Assembly: GCF_003289945.1 (NCBI RefSeq)
Contig: NZ_QMBP01000001.1
Span: forward strand, 62,001-126,000
Source of the DNA: Mesorhizobium hawassense
GTDB lineage: Bacteria > Pseudomonadota > Alphaproteobacteria > Rhizobiales > Rhizobiaceae
Reading direction: 5' to 3'
DNA length: 64,000 nucleotides
The notes under the pieces are model-generated. The model saw only the letters and a list, made by a program, of their open reading frames with translations, was not told where the DNA came from and made no database searches. The position numbers and the translations under genes were made by a program. Within the stretch, counting starts at the first letter, position 1. The number at the start of each line of letters is the position of its first letter. Positions 16,625 through 25,462 of the stretch are shown here, one piece after another.

Positions 16625-17569
16625 ATGGGCGGAGCCGAGAAAGCGCCGGCACCACCCGATTCGACAAAACGTGCAAAAGTCGCATTATCCCGTCCAACGG
16701 GATTTGGGGATGTGACCGGGATAGATAAATCGCGCTACGACAACCGCTCTGACCAGTGGTGGCGACGCACTGGCGCCAGACGCTCACGTGCCTCGCCATG
16801 GGCCGGCGTGCCGCTTCGTCTGGTGCTCGTAACAGTCGCTGCGGTCTCCGCCCTGCTCACGCAATTCGTCATGCACAACAGCGGGCCCCTGCCGGAAATC
16901 AATCTGCAGAACATCATCAAGCCGAGGCCGGTGTCGATCGTCGGCGTTGCCTCGGTGATCGACGGCGACACGATCGAGATCCACGGCCAGCGCGTGCGCT
17001 TCAACGGCATCGACGCGCCGGAGAGCCGGCAATATTGCGACGATGCGAAAGGCTTCGAATATCCCTGCGGCCGCCGCTCCGCCGAGGCTCTGGACAAGTT
17101 CCTGGCGGCTTTCAGGCCGGTGCAATGCGCATTCGTGACATGGGACCGCTACGGGCGCTTTGTGGGCAACTGCATGCGCGCAGACCGGGCCGATGTCGCC
17201 GCCTGGATGGTCGGGCAGGGGCAGGCGCTGGACTGGCCGAAATACAGTAACGGCGCCTATGCCGCGCAACAGGCCAAGGCGCAGGCGGCAAAGCTCGGCC
17301 TATGGGTCGGCAACTTCCAAGCTCCCTGGGATTGGCGGGCGCAGCACAGCGATGGGGCGCAGGCGCCGTCGACGCCGACCTTCGCGCTTGGCAGCGGCAA
17401 TGCCGGCTGCAACATCAAGGGCAACATTTCGGCGGAAGGCGAGCGAATCTACCACGTGCCCGGGCAGAATTACTACAGCGTCACCATCATCAACCCGCCC
17501 AAGGGGGAGAGGTGGTTCTGCTCGGAAGCCGAGGCTGTCGCGGCGGGATGGCGGCGGTCAAGGCGATAG
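16625..17569 (+). CDS. Membrane-anchored thermonuclease-family (SNase) protein
   Basis: A protein of up to 314 residues with a signal-anchor helix at about 70-90 (LRLVLVTVAAVSALLTQFVM) and a staphylococcal-nuclease fold. Motifs include VIDGDTIEIHGQRVRFNGID with the catalytic-type Asp/Arg cluster, DAPE, DRYGRFVGNC and the AQAAKLGLW end motif. The last 55 residues (GCNIKGNIS...YYSVTI...GERWFCSEAEAVAAGW) match the small Cys-containing domain often appended to extracytoplasmic nucleases. The domain is probably periplasmic or surface exposed. The start is unsure: the first 45 residues are poorly patterned, and a GTG at about 16713 is possible. It may act on nucleic acid during uptake or defence, which is inference. 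Confidence 0.82.
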   Translation: MGGAEKAPAPPDSTKRAKVALSRPTGFGDVTGIDKSRYDNRSDQWWRRTGARRSRASPWAGVPLRLVLVTVAAVSALLTQFVMHNSGPLPEINLQNIIKPRPVSIVGVASVIDGDTIEIHGQRVRFNGIDAPESRQYCDDAKGFEYPCGRRSAEALDKFLAAFRPVQCAFVTWDRYGRFVGNCMRADRADVAAWMVGQGQALDWPKYSNGAYAAQQAKAQAAKLGLWVGNFQAPWDWRAQHSDGAQAPSTPTFALGSGNAGCNIKGNISAEGERIYHVPGQNYYSVTIINPPKGERWFCSEAEAVAAGWRRSRR

Positions 17570-18012
17570 TTGATCGCGTCCGTCATTTCTACTGAAAGAA
17601 GTTTATCCGCTAAGTCGGACATTCGCCACATGAGCCGCATTGCTTATGAGGATGACATCGGTCCCCGCAACCAATTTTGTCATCAATCAATAACCGACCC
17701 GGTTTGAACAATCGGGGCGGTTTTTTGCGTTTGGACGAAAGAGCAATCGCCGCGCGGCGCTAGACAGCTCATCATGGCGTCGAGAAGTTGCGGGAGCGCG
17801 CCCAAGTTAGCGCGCCTAAGCGCGGTGTACCGCGCCCCTAATGGGGAACCCATTTCACGCCTCAAAAATGCAAGTCTGCACAATCGCCCTGCATTCTTAG
17901 AAGCAGACTTAGCAGTTGGACGAAATGGAATCGATCGGGCTGAGATCGATCGGAGGACGAGGTTTGACATGAGTCTGTCGCTTGCGGGTCACCACATTGG
18001 CCTTGATCAACC
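17570..18012. other. Intergenic stretch with one terminator
   Basis: Between the convergent nuclease and AraC-type genes I see only the intrinsic terminator at 17693-17726 and short irregular frames. Nothing else is recognisable. Confidence 0.5.
17693..17726 (+). terminator. Rho-independent terminator
   Basis: ACCGACCCG pairs with CGGGGCGGT across one mismatch, with an 11-base loop, and is followed by TTTTTT. It lies about 125 bp behind the nuclease gene in the right orientation. Confidence 0.7.
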
Positions 18013-19146
18013 TCATGTATGCACTCCGAGCGTTTGCAGCAGACCTTCGAAGGTTACGGCGCTATTCTCCACACGCGCATCGAACTGGGCATCTGAACTC
18101 TTACGATGCGTGCGGATGTTGCTTGGACTGTAACCGAACTGCTGCGTGAAGGCGCGGCTGAAATTCGCGGCCGAGTCGTAGCCTATCGCCAGGCCCACTT
18201 CGGCAATCGTGCGCCGGTCGGACGGGTCCGTCAGCATTCTGTGGGCCGCCAGAAGACGATGTTGGCGAATGTACTTCGCAACACCGCCAACGGGTTCAAA
18301 GAGTTCGTAGAGCCGCGTCCTCGATATCGCAAGCTCGCGGCTCAAGGCCTCGGGCGTCAGGTCCGACGAGATGAGGTTCTTGCGGATCAAGCGCCGCGCC
18401 CGCGTCATCAAACCGATCTGAGATACACGCTCGCTGTCGTCGCGATCTAGGAATGGTGCCACGGTATCGAGGATCATTTCTAGCAAGCGGCTCTTGATGC
18501 CCGGCAGGTCATCCTGTGAGAGACCGCTAAGATTGGTCTCAAGGCCAACCATGTGATCGTAAAGCAGCTTCACCCTGCGACCACCGAGGACGGTATTGCT
18601 GCTTGCCGGCGGTAGGCCGCCGCGATCCGCAAACTGATCGTCCGGAACGACAAGCGTGAGCGACTCCGACGCCAGGGCACGCCCCCTGAATGGGCTGCCA
18701 AGCGAACGGATCTCCATCATGCCGGGCTCGTTTTCGGCTACCCGTCCGTCGATACCCGTCCATGAGCGGCCGGTCCTGAGAAATGTAATCAGCCAGTGGT
18801 CGAGCGGACTGAACCGAACCATGTCCGGCGAACGTTCATAGCTGAAGGCAGGCACGGTCTGTTGCAAGAGCAGCATTCCGCCGAGGTTCCAAACCGCCTG
18901 GCGAACGGGAAACCCATCATCCGGTGCGACGTTGTCCGGCAGCCGCGCTTCCACCAGCGGGGACATATGTCCGCGCCACGCCGGGAACTGCTCAGGAGGG
19001 GAGAGGCTCTCCGTTTCGAAGCGCAGCGCAACGAGGGACGCTGCCGTCTTCTCGTCCTTGCCGAGAGGCTCTTGAGACACGCGCGGCCAGCGTCGGCGTT
19101 CGACGGGCACTGGCGTAGCAGGGGTCGCGTTGTTTTCTTCAGGCAT
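18013..19146 (-). CDS. cuxR: AraC-family regulator, CuxR-like (putative c-di-GMP responsive)
   Basis: A 377-residue regulator with an N-terminal AraC-type ligand domain and a C-terminal double HTH (about 255-350; LTPEALSRELAISRTRLYELF and GYDSAANFSRAFTQQFGYSP). The N-terminal tail holds VERRRWPRV, i.e. R18xxxR22, the pattern PilZ domains use to grip c-di-GMP. In S. meliloti the AraC-like activator CuxR binds c-di-GMP in a PilZ-like way and drives the divergent uxs1-uxe-aps operon (known from literature, recalled). The same divergent arrangement with the same operon is seen here, so orthology is likely. No other ligand motif is recognisable. The symbol is given by context. Confidence 0.75.
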   Translation of the reverse strand: MPEENNATPATPVPVERRRWPRVSQEPLGKDEKTAASLVALRFETESLSPPEQFPAWRGHMSPLVEARLPDNVAPDDGFPVRQAVWNLGGMLLLQQTVPAFSYERSPDMVRFSPLDHWLITFLRTGRSWTGIDGRVAENEPGMMEIRSLGSPFRGRALASESLTLVVPDDQFADRGGLPPASSNTVLGGRRVKLLYDHMVGLETNLSGLSQDDLPGIKSRLLEMILDTVAPFLDRDDSERVSQIGLMTRARRLIRKNLISSDLTPEALSRELAISRTRLYELFEPVGGVAKYIRQHRLLAAHRMLTDPSDRRTIAEVGLAIGYDSAANFSRAFTQQFGYSPSNIRTHRKSSDAQFDARVENSAVTFEGLLQTLGVHT

Positions 19147-19639
19147 CTTGCAGTCCAGTCACTACCCGGAATGCGACCAAGCCAAGGCCTAGAACGGTTT
19201 TCGTTAAAGTTCTCCTAGTTTTGTTCGTTCGCGGACTTTCTGCGCGCCGTTTCGATACGATGCAGTTTGCCCCTTGTTTCGCACCGGTCACGGCATGGCG
19301 GCGAGGGTGGACGCGCCGGCACCCTGACACCCGGCGACGATGGTTGCTGGAAGTCCGCTGAACAGCAGATCGGAGCATCTGCGCCATCAATTGGAAGCCC
19401 AGCCGTTGCCGCAAGCATCGGGGGAGCCAACGGCATCCCGCAAATTTACCCTGGCAGATCGTCCGAGAAATGGACGTTTTGATAAGTATCCGGATTTCCC
19501 GATATCGCTACGCCCCGGGGGAAGCTGCTAATTCCGGCATCAGTTTGGGCCATGAAAGACAACTGCGGATTCTTCCGAGATCTTCTCGAGTAACGAAGGT
19601 CAAAAAGTCGTCTTCTGGGAGTTAGTGAGGCAGGCGGCG
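19147..19639. promoter_or_regulatory. Divergent control region between cuxR-like gene and polysaccharide operon
   Basis: Nearly 500 bp without a gene, the largest regulatory space around this operon. An imperfect inverted repeat, TATCCGG-N4-CCCGATA (19487-19504), lies in a locally AT-richer patch about 140 bp before the uxs start. It is a candidate regulator site or promoter part. The bases just before uxs carry GGGAG and GAGG, candidate ribosome sites for GTG 19625 or ATG 19640. Confidence 0.4.
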
Positions 19640-20653
19640 ATGAGTATAGTTTTCAGCTCCAAGAATCTCAAACCTCTGTCTACTTCTAGGCGCAGGATCC
19701 TTGTAGCAGGTGGTGCAGGGTTCCTAGGTTCCCATCTCTGCGAGCGCCTCCTGATCGAGGGCAATACGGTCCTTTGCGTGGACAATTTTTCCACCGGCCG
19801 CTTGGAAAACCTGCGCCATCTCAGGGGCTTCGAAGGGTTCAGCTTCGTGCGCCACGACATCGTCGAGCCGCTCGATCTGCCGGTTGACGAAATCTACAAT
19901 CTGGCCTGCCCTGCTTCGCCGCCGCACTACCAGCTCGACCCGATCCACACGATGAAGACGAGTGTGATCGGTTCGCTCAACCTCCTGGAACTCGCTGTGC
20001 GCAACCAGGCACGGATCTTCCAGGCCTCCACCTCGGAAGTTTACGGCGATCCCCACGTTCACCCGCAGCCGGAAGCGTATTGGGGCAACGTCAATTCGTT
20101 CGGTCCGCGGGCCTGCTACGACGAGGGCAAGCGCTCGGCCGAGACGCTGTTCTACGATTTCCACAAGCAGCACCGGCTCGACATCCGCGTCGTGCGCATC
20201 TTCAACACCTACGGTCCGCGCATGCGTCCCGATGACGGCCGCGTCGTGTCCAATTTCATCGTCCAGGCTCTCAAGGGCGAGGACATCACGATATATGGCG
20301 ACGGGTCGCAGTCGCGTTCGTTCTGCTACGTGGACGACCTGATCGAGGGCTTCCACCGGCTGATGTACGCCGAGCCGGCCATCCACACACCCGTGAACAT
20401 CGGCAATCCGGGCGAGTTCACGGTCCGTGAGCTTGCGGAGCGCATCGTCGCTATGACGGGCACCAAGTCCAAGATCGTTTACCACCCGCTGCCGGTCGAC
20501 GATCCGCGACAGCGCCGACCCGATATCTCGATTGCCAAGAAGGAACTCGGCTGGGAGCCGACTGTCGCGCTGGAAGACGGCCTGAGGTCGACGATCGCCT
20601 ATTTCGAACGCCAGCTGACGAAGACTTCCGCGAAGCTCGTCGAGGCTGCGTAA
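19640..20653 (+). CDS. uxs1: UDP-glucuronate decarboxylase (UDP-xylose synthase)
   Basis: A 337-residue extended SDR enzyme that converts UDP-glucuronate to UDP-xylose using bound NAD. The NAD motif [10 protein letters not shown] is near the N-terminus. The catalytic YxxxK lies in RACYDEGKR, a UXS hallmark, and [12 protein letters not shown] plus [10 protein letters not shown] are also typical of this family. GTG 19625 in the same frame is an alternative start. It is the first gene of the operon, and the next gene begins at the base after its stop. The S. meliloti counterpart has been shown to make UDP-xylose. Confidence 0.92.
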   Translation: MSIVFSSKNLKPLSTSRRRILVAGGAGFLGSHLCERLLIEGNTVLCVDNFSTGRLENLRHLRGFEGFSFVRHDIVEPLDLPVDEIYNLACPASPPHYQLDPIHTMKTSVIGSLNLLELAVRNQARIFQASTSEVYGDPHVHPQPEAYWGNVNSFGPRACYDEGKRSAETLFYDFHKQHRLDIRVVRIFNTYGPRMRPDDGRVVSNFIVQALKGEDITIYGDGSQSRSFCYVDDLIEGFHRLMYAEPAIHTPVNIGNPGEFTVRELAERIVAMTGTKSKIVYHPLPVDDPRQRRPDISIAKKELGWEPTVALEDGLRSTIAYFERQLTKTSAKLVEAA

Positions 20654-21640
20654 ATGTCCGCGAACACTGTGCTTGTGGTTGGTGGGGCAGGGTTCATAGG
20701 CAGCCATACGTGCAAACTGCTGTCGAAGCAGGGTTACGAGCCTGTCGTCTACGACAACCTCTCGACCGGGCATCGCGAGGCGGTGCGCTGGGGAGCGTTC
20801 GTCGAGGGTGACATCCTTGACACAGCGCACCTGATCGCTGCGCTCGAGGAGCACAGGCCGTCTGCAATCATCCATTTTGCCGCCTCGGCCTATGTCGGAG
20901 AGTCCGTCGAGAACCCGGCCAAATATTACCGCAACAACGTCGCCGGTACGCAGTCCCTGCTGGAAGCATGCCGCCTGACGGGCACGCGCAACGTGGTCTT
21001 CTCGTCGAGCTGTGCCACCTACGGCGTTCCCGACAACCTGCCGATCCAGGAACGGGAAATCCAGCAGCCTATCAATCCTTACGGTCGCACGAAGCTGATC
21101 GCGGAACATATGCTCGCCGACTACTCGGCGGCCTATGGCCTGCGTTTTGTGGCGTTGCGCTATTTCAATGCATGCGGCGCCGATCTCGATGGCGAGCTGA
21201 AGGAAGCTCATGATCCTGAGACGCACCTCATTCCACGTGCGATGATGGCTGCTGCCGGCACGATCGATTTTCTCGAGGTTTACGGCGACGACTACGATAC
21301 GCCGGACGGCACCTGCATCCGTGATTACATCCATGTTCTCGACCTAGCTCGCGCGCATGTTCTGGCGGTCGAGCGTCTCAGCAACGACGGTGGAAATCTG
21401 GCCGTCAATCTCGGTACCGGCCGCGGAACGTCCATCCGTGAAATCATTAACGCTATCGGCCGTATCACGGGTCGCAACGTGCCGATCGAGATGCGTGCCC
21501 GCCGTGCCGGTGACCCACCAGCGCTTTATGCGGACCCCTCGTTCGCGGCCGAGAAGCTCGGGTTTCTTGCGGCCTATTCGGACCTGGACACGATCATCCG
21601 CTCCGCAGCTCCGACCTTCGGCCTCGAGCTACGGGGATGA
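20654..21640 (+). CDS. uxe: UDP-xylose 4-epimerase (GalE-like SDR)
   Basis: A 328-residue GalE-family enzyme with GGAGFIGSHT, SSSCATYG and the catalytic Tyr-Lys pair in INPYGRTK. By sequence alone it could be a UDP-glucose 4-epimerase. Its position directly behind the UDP-xylose synthase, as in S. meliloti where the partner makes UDP-L-arabinose, favours UDP-xylose 4-epimerase. It starts one base after uxs1, and its stop overlaps the ATG of the glycosyltransferase gene, so the three are tightly coupled. Confidence 0.82.
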   Translation: MSANTVLVVGGAGFIGSHTCKLLSKQGYEPVVYDNLSTGHREAVRWGAFVEGDILDTAHLIAALEEHRPSAIIHFAASAYVGESVENPAKYYRNNVAGTQSLLEACRLTGTRNVVFSSSCATYGVPDNLPIQEREIQQPINPYGRTKLIAEHMLADYSAAYGLRFVALRYFNACGADLDGELKEAHDPETHLIPRAMMAAAGTIDFLEVYGDDYDTPDGTCIRDYIHVLDLARAHVLAVERLSNDGGNLAVNLGTGRGTSIREIINAIGRITGRNVPIEMRARRAGDPPALYADPSFAAEKLGFLAAYSDLDTIIRSAAPTFGLELRG

Positions 21641-23478
21641 CAAAGTCCCGGCTCGACATGCCCACAAGGGAGGATCCCTTGATGGTTCGGATATTCCCCG
21701 GCCGCAAGCGCGTCGAATATGTCATCGGCGTCGCGCTCTGGGTGGCCGCGCTGATCTACTTCTGGCAATGGTGGATCCTGGAAGCCGTCCATACACACCT
21801 TTTCGGCTCAATCATGGTCAGCGCGCTGCTGGCATGGATAACCATTCTTCCGGTCTACTTCATCACCATCTTCATCAATGCGCGCAAGCCCGCCGGACAG
21901 CTGCGCATCCCGACCGGGAGCCGGGTTGCGATGGTGGTGACGAAAGCTCCATCGGAACCGTTCCACGTCGTGGCGGAAACCTTGCTGGCAATGCTGGCGC
22001 AGAGCGTGCCGCACGACACCTGGCTTGCTGACGAGGATCCGTCACCCGAAACGCTTGCGTGGTGCCGCGATCACGGCGTGTTCGTCTCCACGCGAAAGGG
22101 GCGTGCCGACTATCATCGTCAGTCCTGGCCCCGCCGCACGCGATGCAAGGAAGGCAACCTCGCCTTCTTCTACGATCACTATGGCTACGAAGGCTATGAT
22201 TTCGTGTCGCAGCTCGATGCGGATCACGTCCCCGAGCCGGACTATCTGTTCCAGATGCTGCGTCCATTTGCGGATCCGTCTGTCGGCTACGTTTCGGCCC
22301 CAAGCATCTGCGACCGCAACGCACGTGAGAGCTGGTCCGCCCGCGGACGTCTCTACGTCGAAGCAAGCATGCACGGTTCGCTGCAAGCCGGCTACAACGG
22401 CGGCTTCGCGACGGTCTGCATCGGATCGCACTATGCTGTCCGTACGACTGCGCTGAAGGAAATCGGGGGCTTAGGTCCCGAGCTCGCTGAAGATCATTCG
22501 ACGACGCTTTTCATGAATGCGCATGGCTGGCGCGGAGCGCATGCGCTGGATGCCATAGCCCATGGCGACGGGCCACGCACCTTTGCCGACCTAGTCACGC
22601 AGGAGTTTCAGTGGTCGCGCAGCCTGGTGATGATCCTTCTCCAGTACACGCCCAAGCTAATCGGCCGCATGCCGTTGCACTTGAAGGTGCAGTTCTTGTT
22701 CTCTCAGTTCTGGTATCCGCTCTACGCGTTCTTCCTGGCCATGATGTTCCTGTTGCCAGTAATCACCCTGGCCTATGGGGACAATTTCGTAAGCGTGACT
22801 TACCCGGACTTCCTGCAGCACTTCATGCCGCAGTCGCTGATGATACTGGTCATGGCGTTCTGGTGGCGGGCCAGCGGAACGTTCCGGCCCGTCGACGGCA
22901 AGATCCTGAGCTGGGAGGCGATGCTCTTTCTGCTGGCCCGCTGGCCCTGGGTTCTGGCGGGAACCTTTGCGGCGTTCCGCGACTGGCTGACCGGAACCTT
23001 CGTCGACTTCCGCGTCACCCCCAAGGGCGCGGCCGATGTCGATGCGCTGCCGCTGCGTGTTCTGGCGCCATACCTGTTCGTGGTGCTGACATCGATCCTT
23101 CCCGTGCTGCTCGTCCAGGACGCCTATCAGACTCGCGGCTTCTACGTTTTCGCCATCGTAAACGCGTGCTTCTACATCGTGTTGCTGGTGATGATCGTAG
23201 TGCAGCACGCACGTGAAAACACCGTCCGCTACCGTACCCGCATCTATCAGCCAGCGCTCGCGGCCGGCCTGCTCGCCCTGGTCTCGCTACCGACCCTCGC
23301 CACCGCCGAAAGGGGTCGTGACGGCATCGAGGCGCTCGCCTGGGGAACGCGTAGCTTCACGCTCTTCGATGATCGCTTCTCCGTCGCCGGCGCAGGCGTC
23401 GGCGGTCGCGATACGCACAAAACCATATTCAGTCCACGCTGGCGCGTAGGCGATGCCGGCGAACAAAGACAGCAATAA
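21637..23478 (+). CDS. apsS: Cellulose-synthase-like family 2 glycosyltransferase
   Basis: A 613-residue processive membrane glycosyltransferase. Two N-terminal membrane helices are followed by a GT-A domain with DxD in SQLDADHVPEPDY, an acidic acceptor motif in LAEDHST and a QxxQW variant of the QxxRW motif in TQEFQWSRS. Several further helices follow (about 350-470 and 490-560). It should polymerise a sugar from the operon's nucleotide sugars and export the chain. It corresponds by position to ApsS of S. meliloti. ATG 21637 overlaps the uxe stop; ATG 21682, preceded by AAGGGAGG, is an equally good start. Confidence 0.87.
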   Translation: MTKSRLDMPTREDPLMVRIFPGRKRVEYVIGVALWVAALIYFWQWWILEAVHTHLFGSIMVSALLAWITILPVYFITIFINARKPAGQLRIPTGSRVAMVVTKAPSEPFHVVAETLLAMLAQSVPHDTWLADEDPSPETLAWCRDHGVFVSTRKGRADYHRQSWPRRTRCKEGNLAFFYDHYGYEGYDFVSQLDADHVPEPDYLFQMLRPFADPSVGYVSAPSICDRNARESWSARGRLYVEASMHGSLQAGYNGGFATVCIGSHYAVRTTALKEIGGLGPELAEDHSTTLFMNAHGWRGAHALDAIAHGDGPRTFADLVTQEFQWSRSLVMILLQYTPKLIGRMPLHLKVQFLFSQFWYPLYAFFLAMMFLLPVITLAYGDNFVSVTYPDFLQHFMPQSLMILVMAFWWRASGTFRPVDGKILSWEAMLFLLARWPWVLAGTFAAFRDWLTGTFVDFRVTPKGAADVDALPLRVLAPYLFVVLTSILPVLLVQDAYQTRGFYVFAIVNACFYIVLLVMIVVQHARENTVRYRTRIYQPALAAGLLALVSLPTLATAERGRDGIEALAWGTRSFTLFDDRFSVAGAGVGGRDTHKTIFSPRWRVGDAGEQRQQ

Positions 23479-23494
23479 CAAGGGATGTGTTGAC

Positions 23495-24901
23495 ATGAAG
23501 ATTGCGATCATCGGAACCGGCTATGTCGGGTTGGTGAGCGGGACCTGCTTTGCTGCCTGGGGTAACGAGGTCGTCTGCGTCGACAAGGATGCCCACAAGA
23601 TCGGGGCACTTCAGGGCGGCGCCGTGCCGATCTACGAGCCGGGCCTGGACGAACTGGTTGAGCGCAATTCGGTCGCCGGCCGTTTGAGCTTCACATGCAA
23701 CCTTGCCGAAGCCGTCAAGGGAGCCGCGGTCGTGTTCATTGCGGTTGGCACACCGCCGCGCCCCGGCCATGGCGATGCGGACCTTTCCTTCGTTTACATG
23801 GCCGCTCGCGAACTCGCGCCGCTGATCGACGACAATACGGTCGTGGTGGTGAAGTCGACCGTGCCCGTGGGGACAGGCGATATTGTTCACAAGATCGTCG
23901 GATCGACGCGCAAGGCCGGGACTTTCTCGGTTGCTTCCAACCCCGAGTTTCTTCGCGAAGGCGTCGCGATCGAGGATTTCCTGCAGCCTGACCGGGTGGT
24001 GATCGGCGTCGAGGACAAGGTCGCCGAGGCGCGCCTGGTCGCGCTTTATGGAATTCCGCTGGAGCCTAAGAAGACACCGATCGTCGTCACGCGCCGGCGC
24101 ACTTCGGAGCTTATCAAGTATGCCGCAAACGCTTTCCTTGCGACCAAGATCACCTTCATCAACGAAATGGCTGATCTCTGCGAGCAGGTTGGCAGCAATG
24201 TTGGCGAACTGGCGCTGGGCATGGGACTCGACAAGCGAATCGGGACCAGCTTCCTCAATGCGGGCCCCGGCTACGGCGGCTCGTGCTTCCCGAAAGACAC
24301 CATGGCGCTTCTGCGCACCGCGCAGGACTATGGCGTGTCGGTGCGCATCGTCGAAGAAACCGTGACAGCCAACGAAGCCCGCAAGCGCCGGATGGCCCTG
24401 AAGGTCATGGACGCTCTCGACAATGACGTGCAAGGCCGCACGATCGCCGTTCTGGGTCTCACCTTCAAACCCGACACCGACGACATGCGCGACGCGCCAT
24501 CGGTTCCGCTGATAGAGACGCTGCAGCGTTTCGGCGCCCATATCCGTGCCTATGACCCGGTCGGCGCAGAGAATGCCAGCCGCATCCTTTCGGACGTCGA
24601 ACTCCACGACGATGCCTATGAATGCGCGCGCGGTGCGGACGCCGTGGTCGTCGTCACGGAATGGGACAGCATTCGCAAACTCGATCTGGCGCGCCTGAAA
24701 AAGGTCATGCGTCAGGCCGTTCTGATAGATCTTAGAAACGCCTTCGCTCCAGGCGTTGCCGAAGCCCTCGGTTTCCGGGTTTCGGCAATTGGTCGACCAA
24801 CGTCTCGACAGGAGACGACTGGCACGGTCTCCCGCACGCATGCGGGCCCTCAGGAAGCACCGAGATCGCAGCAAACTCACGAGAACAGCATCGGAGGCTA
24901 A
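23495..24901 (+). CDS. ugd: UDP-glucose 6-dehydrogenase
   Basis: A 468-residue NAD-dependent enzyme oxidising UDP-glucose to UDP-glucuronate, the substrate of the decarboxylase encoded upstream. It shows the Rossmann motif GTGYVGLVSG at the N-terminus, the SNPEFLREG segment, the catalytic Cys264 in GYGGSCFPKDT and the C-terminal LGLTFKPDTDDMRDAPS motif. It is normal in length with a slightly longer tail. The start at 23495 follows AGGGATG and lies 16 bp after the glycosyltransferase gene. As I recall, the S. meliloti operon has no ugd at this point, so its presence here makes the pathway self-contained. Confidence 0.93.
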   Translation: MKIAIIGTGYVGLVSGTCFAAWGNEVVCVDKDAHKIGALQGGAVPIYEPGLDELVERNSVAGRLSFTCNLAEAVKGAAVVFIAVGTPPRPGHGDADLSFVYMAARELAPLIDDNTVVVVKSTVPVGTGDIVHKIVGSTRKAGTFSVASNPEFLREGVAIEDFLQPDRVVIGVEDKVAEARLVALYGIPLEPKKTPIVVTRRRTSELIKYAANAFLATKITFINEMADLCEQVGSNVGELALGMGLDKRIGTSFLNAGPGYGGSCFPKDTMALLRTAQDYGVSVRIVEETVTANEARKRRMALKVMDALDNDVQGRTIAVLGLTFKPDTDDMRDAPSVPLIETLQRFGAHIRAYDPVGAENASRILSDVELHDDAYECARGADAVVVVTEWDSIRKLDLARLKKVMRQAVLIDLRNAFAPGVAEALGFRVSAIGRPTSRQETTGTVSRTHAGPQEAPRSQQTHENSIGG

Positions 24902-24902
24902 G

Positions 24903-25427
24903 TTGTTAACACGTAGAAACACGTCACGTTTTAAACGCTGCGCCAACGCCTTGGGCGCCGTCACTCTCATGTGGTTTGTTGGATCGGCCTGGAGCGCTTC
25001 AGCGCAGGAAGTTGTGCTGCCCAAGGCGGCCCGTGTGATGACGCCGGCCGAAATTCACGCCCTCTACCACGACAGGAGTTGGCGGTGGAAGGCTGGCGCG
25101 GCTTATCTTTTGAACGAGGGGCGGCGCTTCAGCGCCTGGGTCGATGGCGACACCGGCAAGTCATGGGCAGAAGGTCGCTGGATGATCACCGAGACGGGAC
25201 AGATGTGTCTCGACGCGACGTGGCATTCCAAGGCCGGCCAATTCCCGGCCATGACCTGCTTTTCGCATCGCCTCGACAACGGGACAATCTATCAGAAGCG
25301 TGAGCCAGACGGCAGTTGGTACGTCTTTCGCCATGCCCAGCCTCGTGACGAGGACGAGGGGAAAAATCTGGTCCGTACGGACCTCGTGTCAGCTCATATC
25401 TCGGCTGTGAAGACTGCAATCCACTGA
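24903..25427 (+). CDS. apsH1: DUF995-family exported protein, copy 1
   Basis: A 174-residue protein. TTG 24903, one base after the ugd stop, yields a full signal peptide (basic start, hydrophobic core, SASAQE cleavage region); ATG 24970 would cut it short. The mature part carries LYHDRSWRWKAGAAYL, a Cys in GQMCLDATW, a second Cys in MTCFSHR and SWYVF. It is clearly paralogous to the protein encoded at 26521. Such proteins accompany rhizobial polysaccharide genes, with unknown function, presumably in the periplasm. Assignment to S. meliloti ApsH1 is by order only. Confidence 0.75.
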   Translation: MLTRRNTSRFKRCANALGAVTLMWFVGSAWSASAQEVVLPKAARVMTPAEIHALYHDRSWRWKAGAAYLLNEGRRFSAWVDGDTGKSWAEGRWMITETGQMCLDATWHSKAGQFPAMTCFSHRLDNGTIYQKREPDGSWYVFRHAQPRDEDEGKNLVRTDLVSAHISAVKTAIH

Positions 25428-25462
25428 GAGCGGTTTTCTGGACAGCAAAAAAGGAGAATCCT

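Noticed and set aside
16407..16715. Possible 102-codon plus-strand gene before the nuclease
   Set aside because: Only a short helical stretch is protein-like. It overlaps the nuclease start, has no ribosome site and ends in basic noise.
19724..21334. 536-codon minus-strand frame over uxs1 and uxe
   Set aside because: It crosses the boundary of two intact conserved enzyme genes on the other strand and shows no domain.
23429..25024. 531-codon minus-strand frame over ugd
   Set aside because: Antisense to UDP-glucose dehydrogenase, whose catalytic motifs are complete. The translation has no recognisable pattern.
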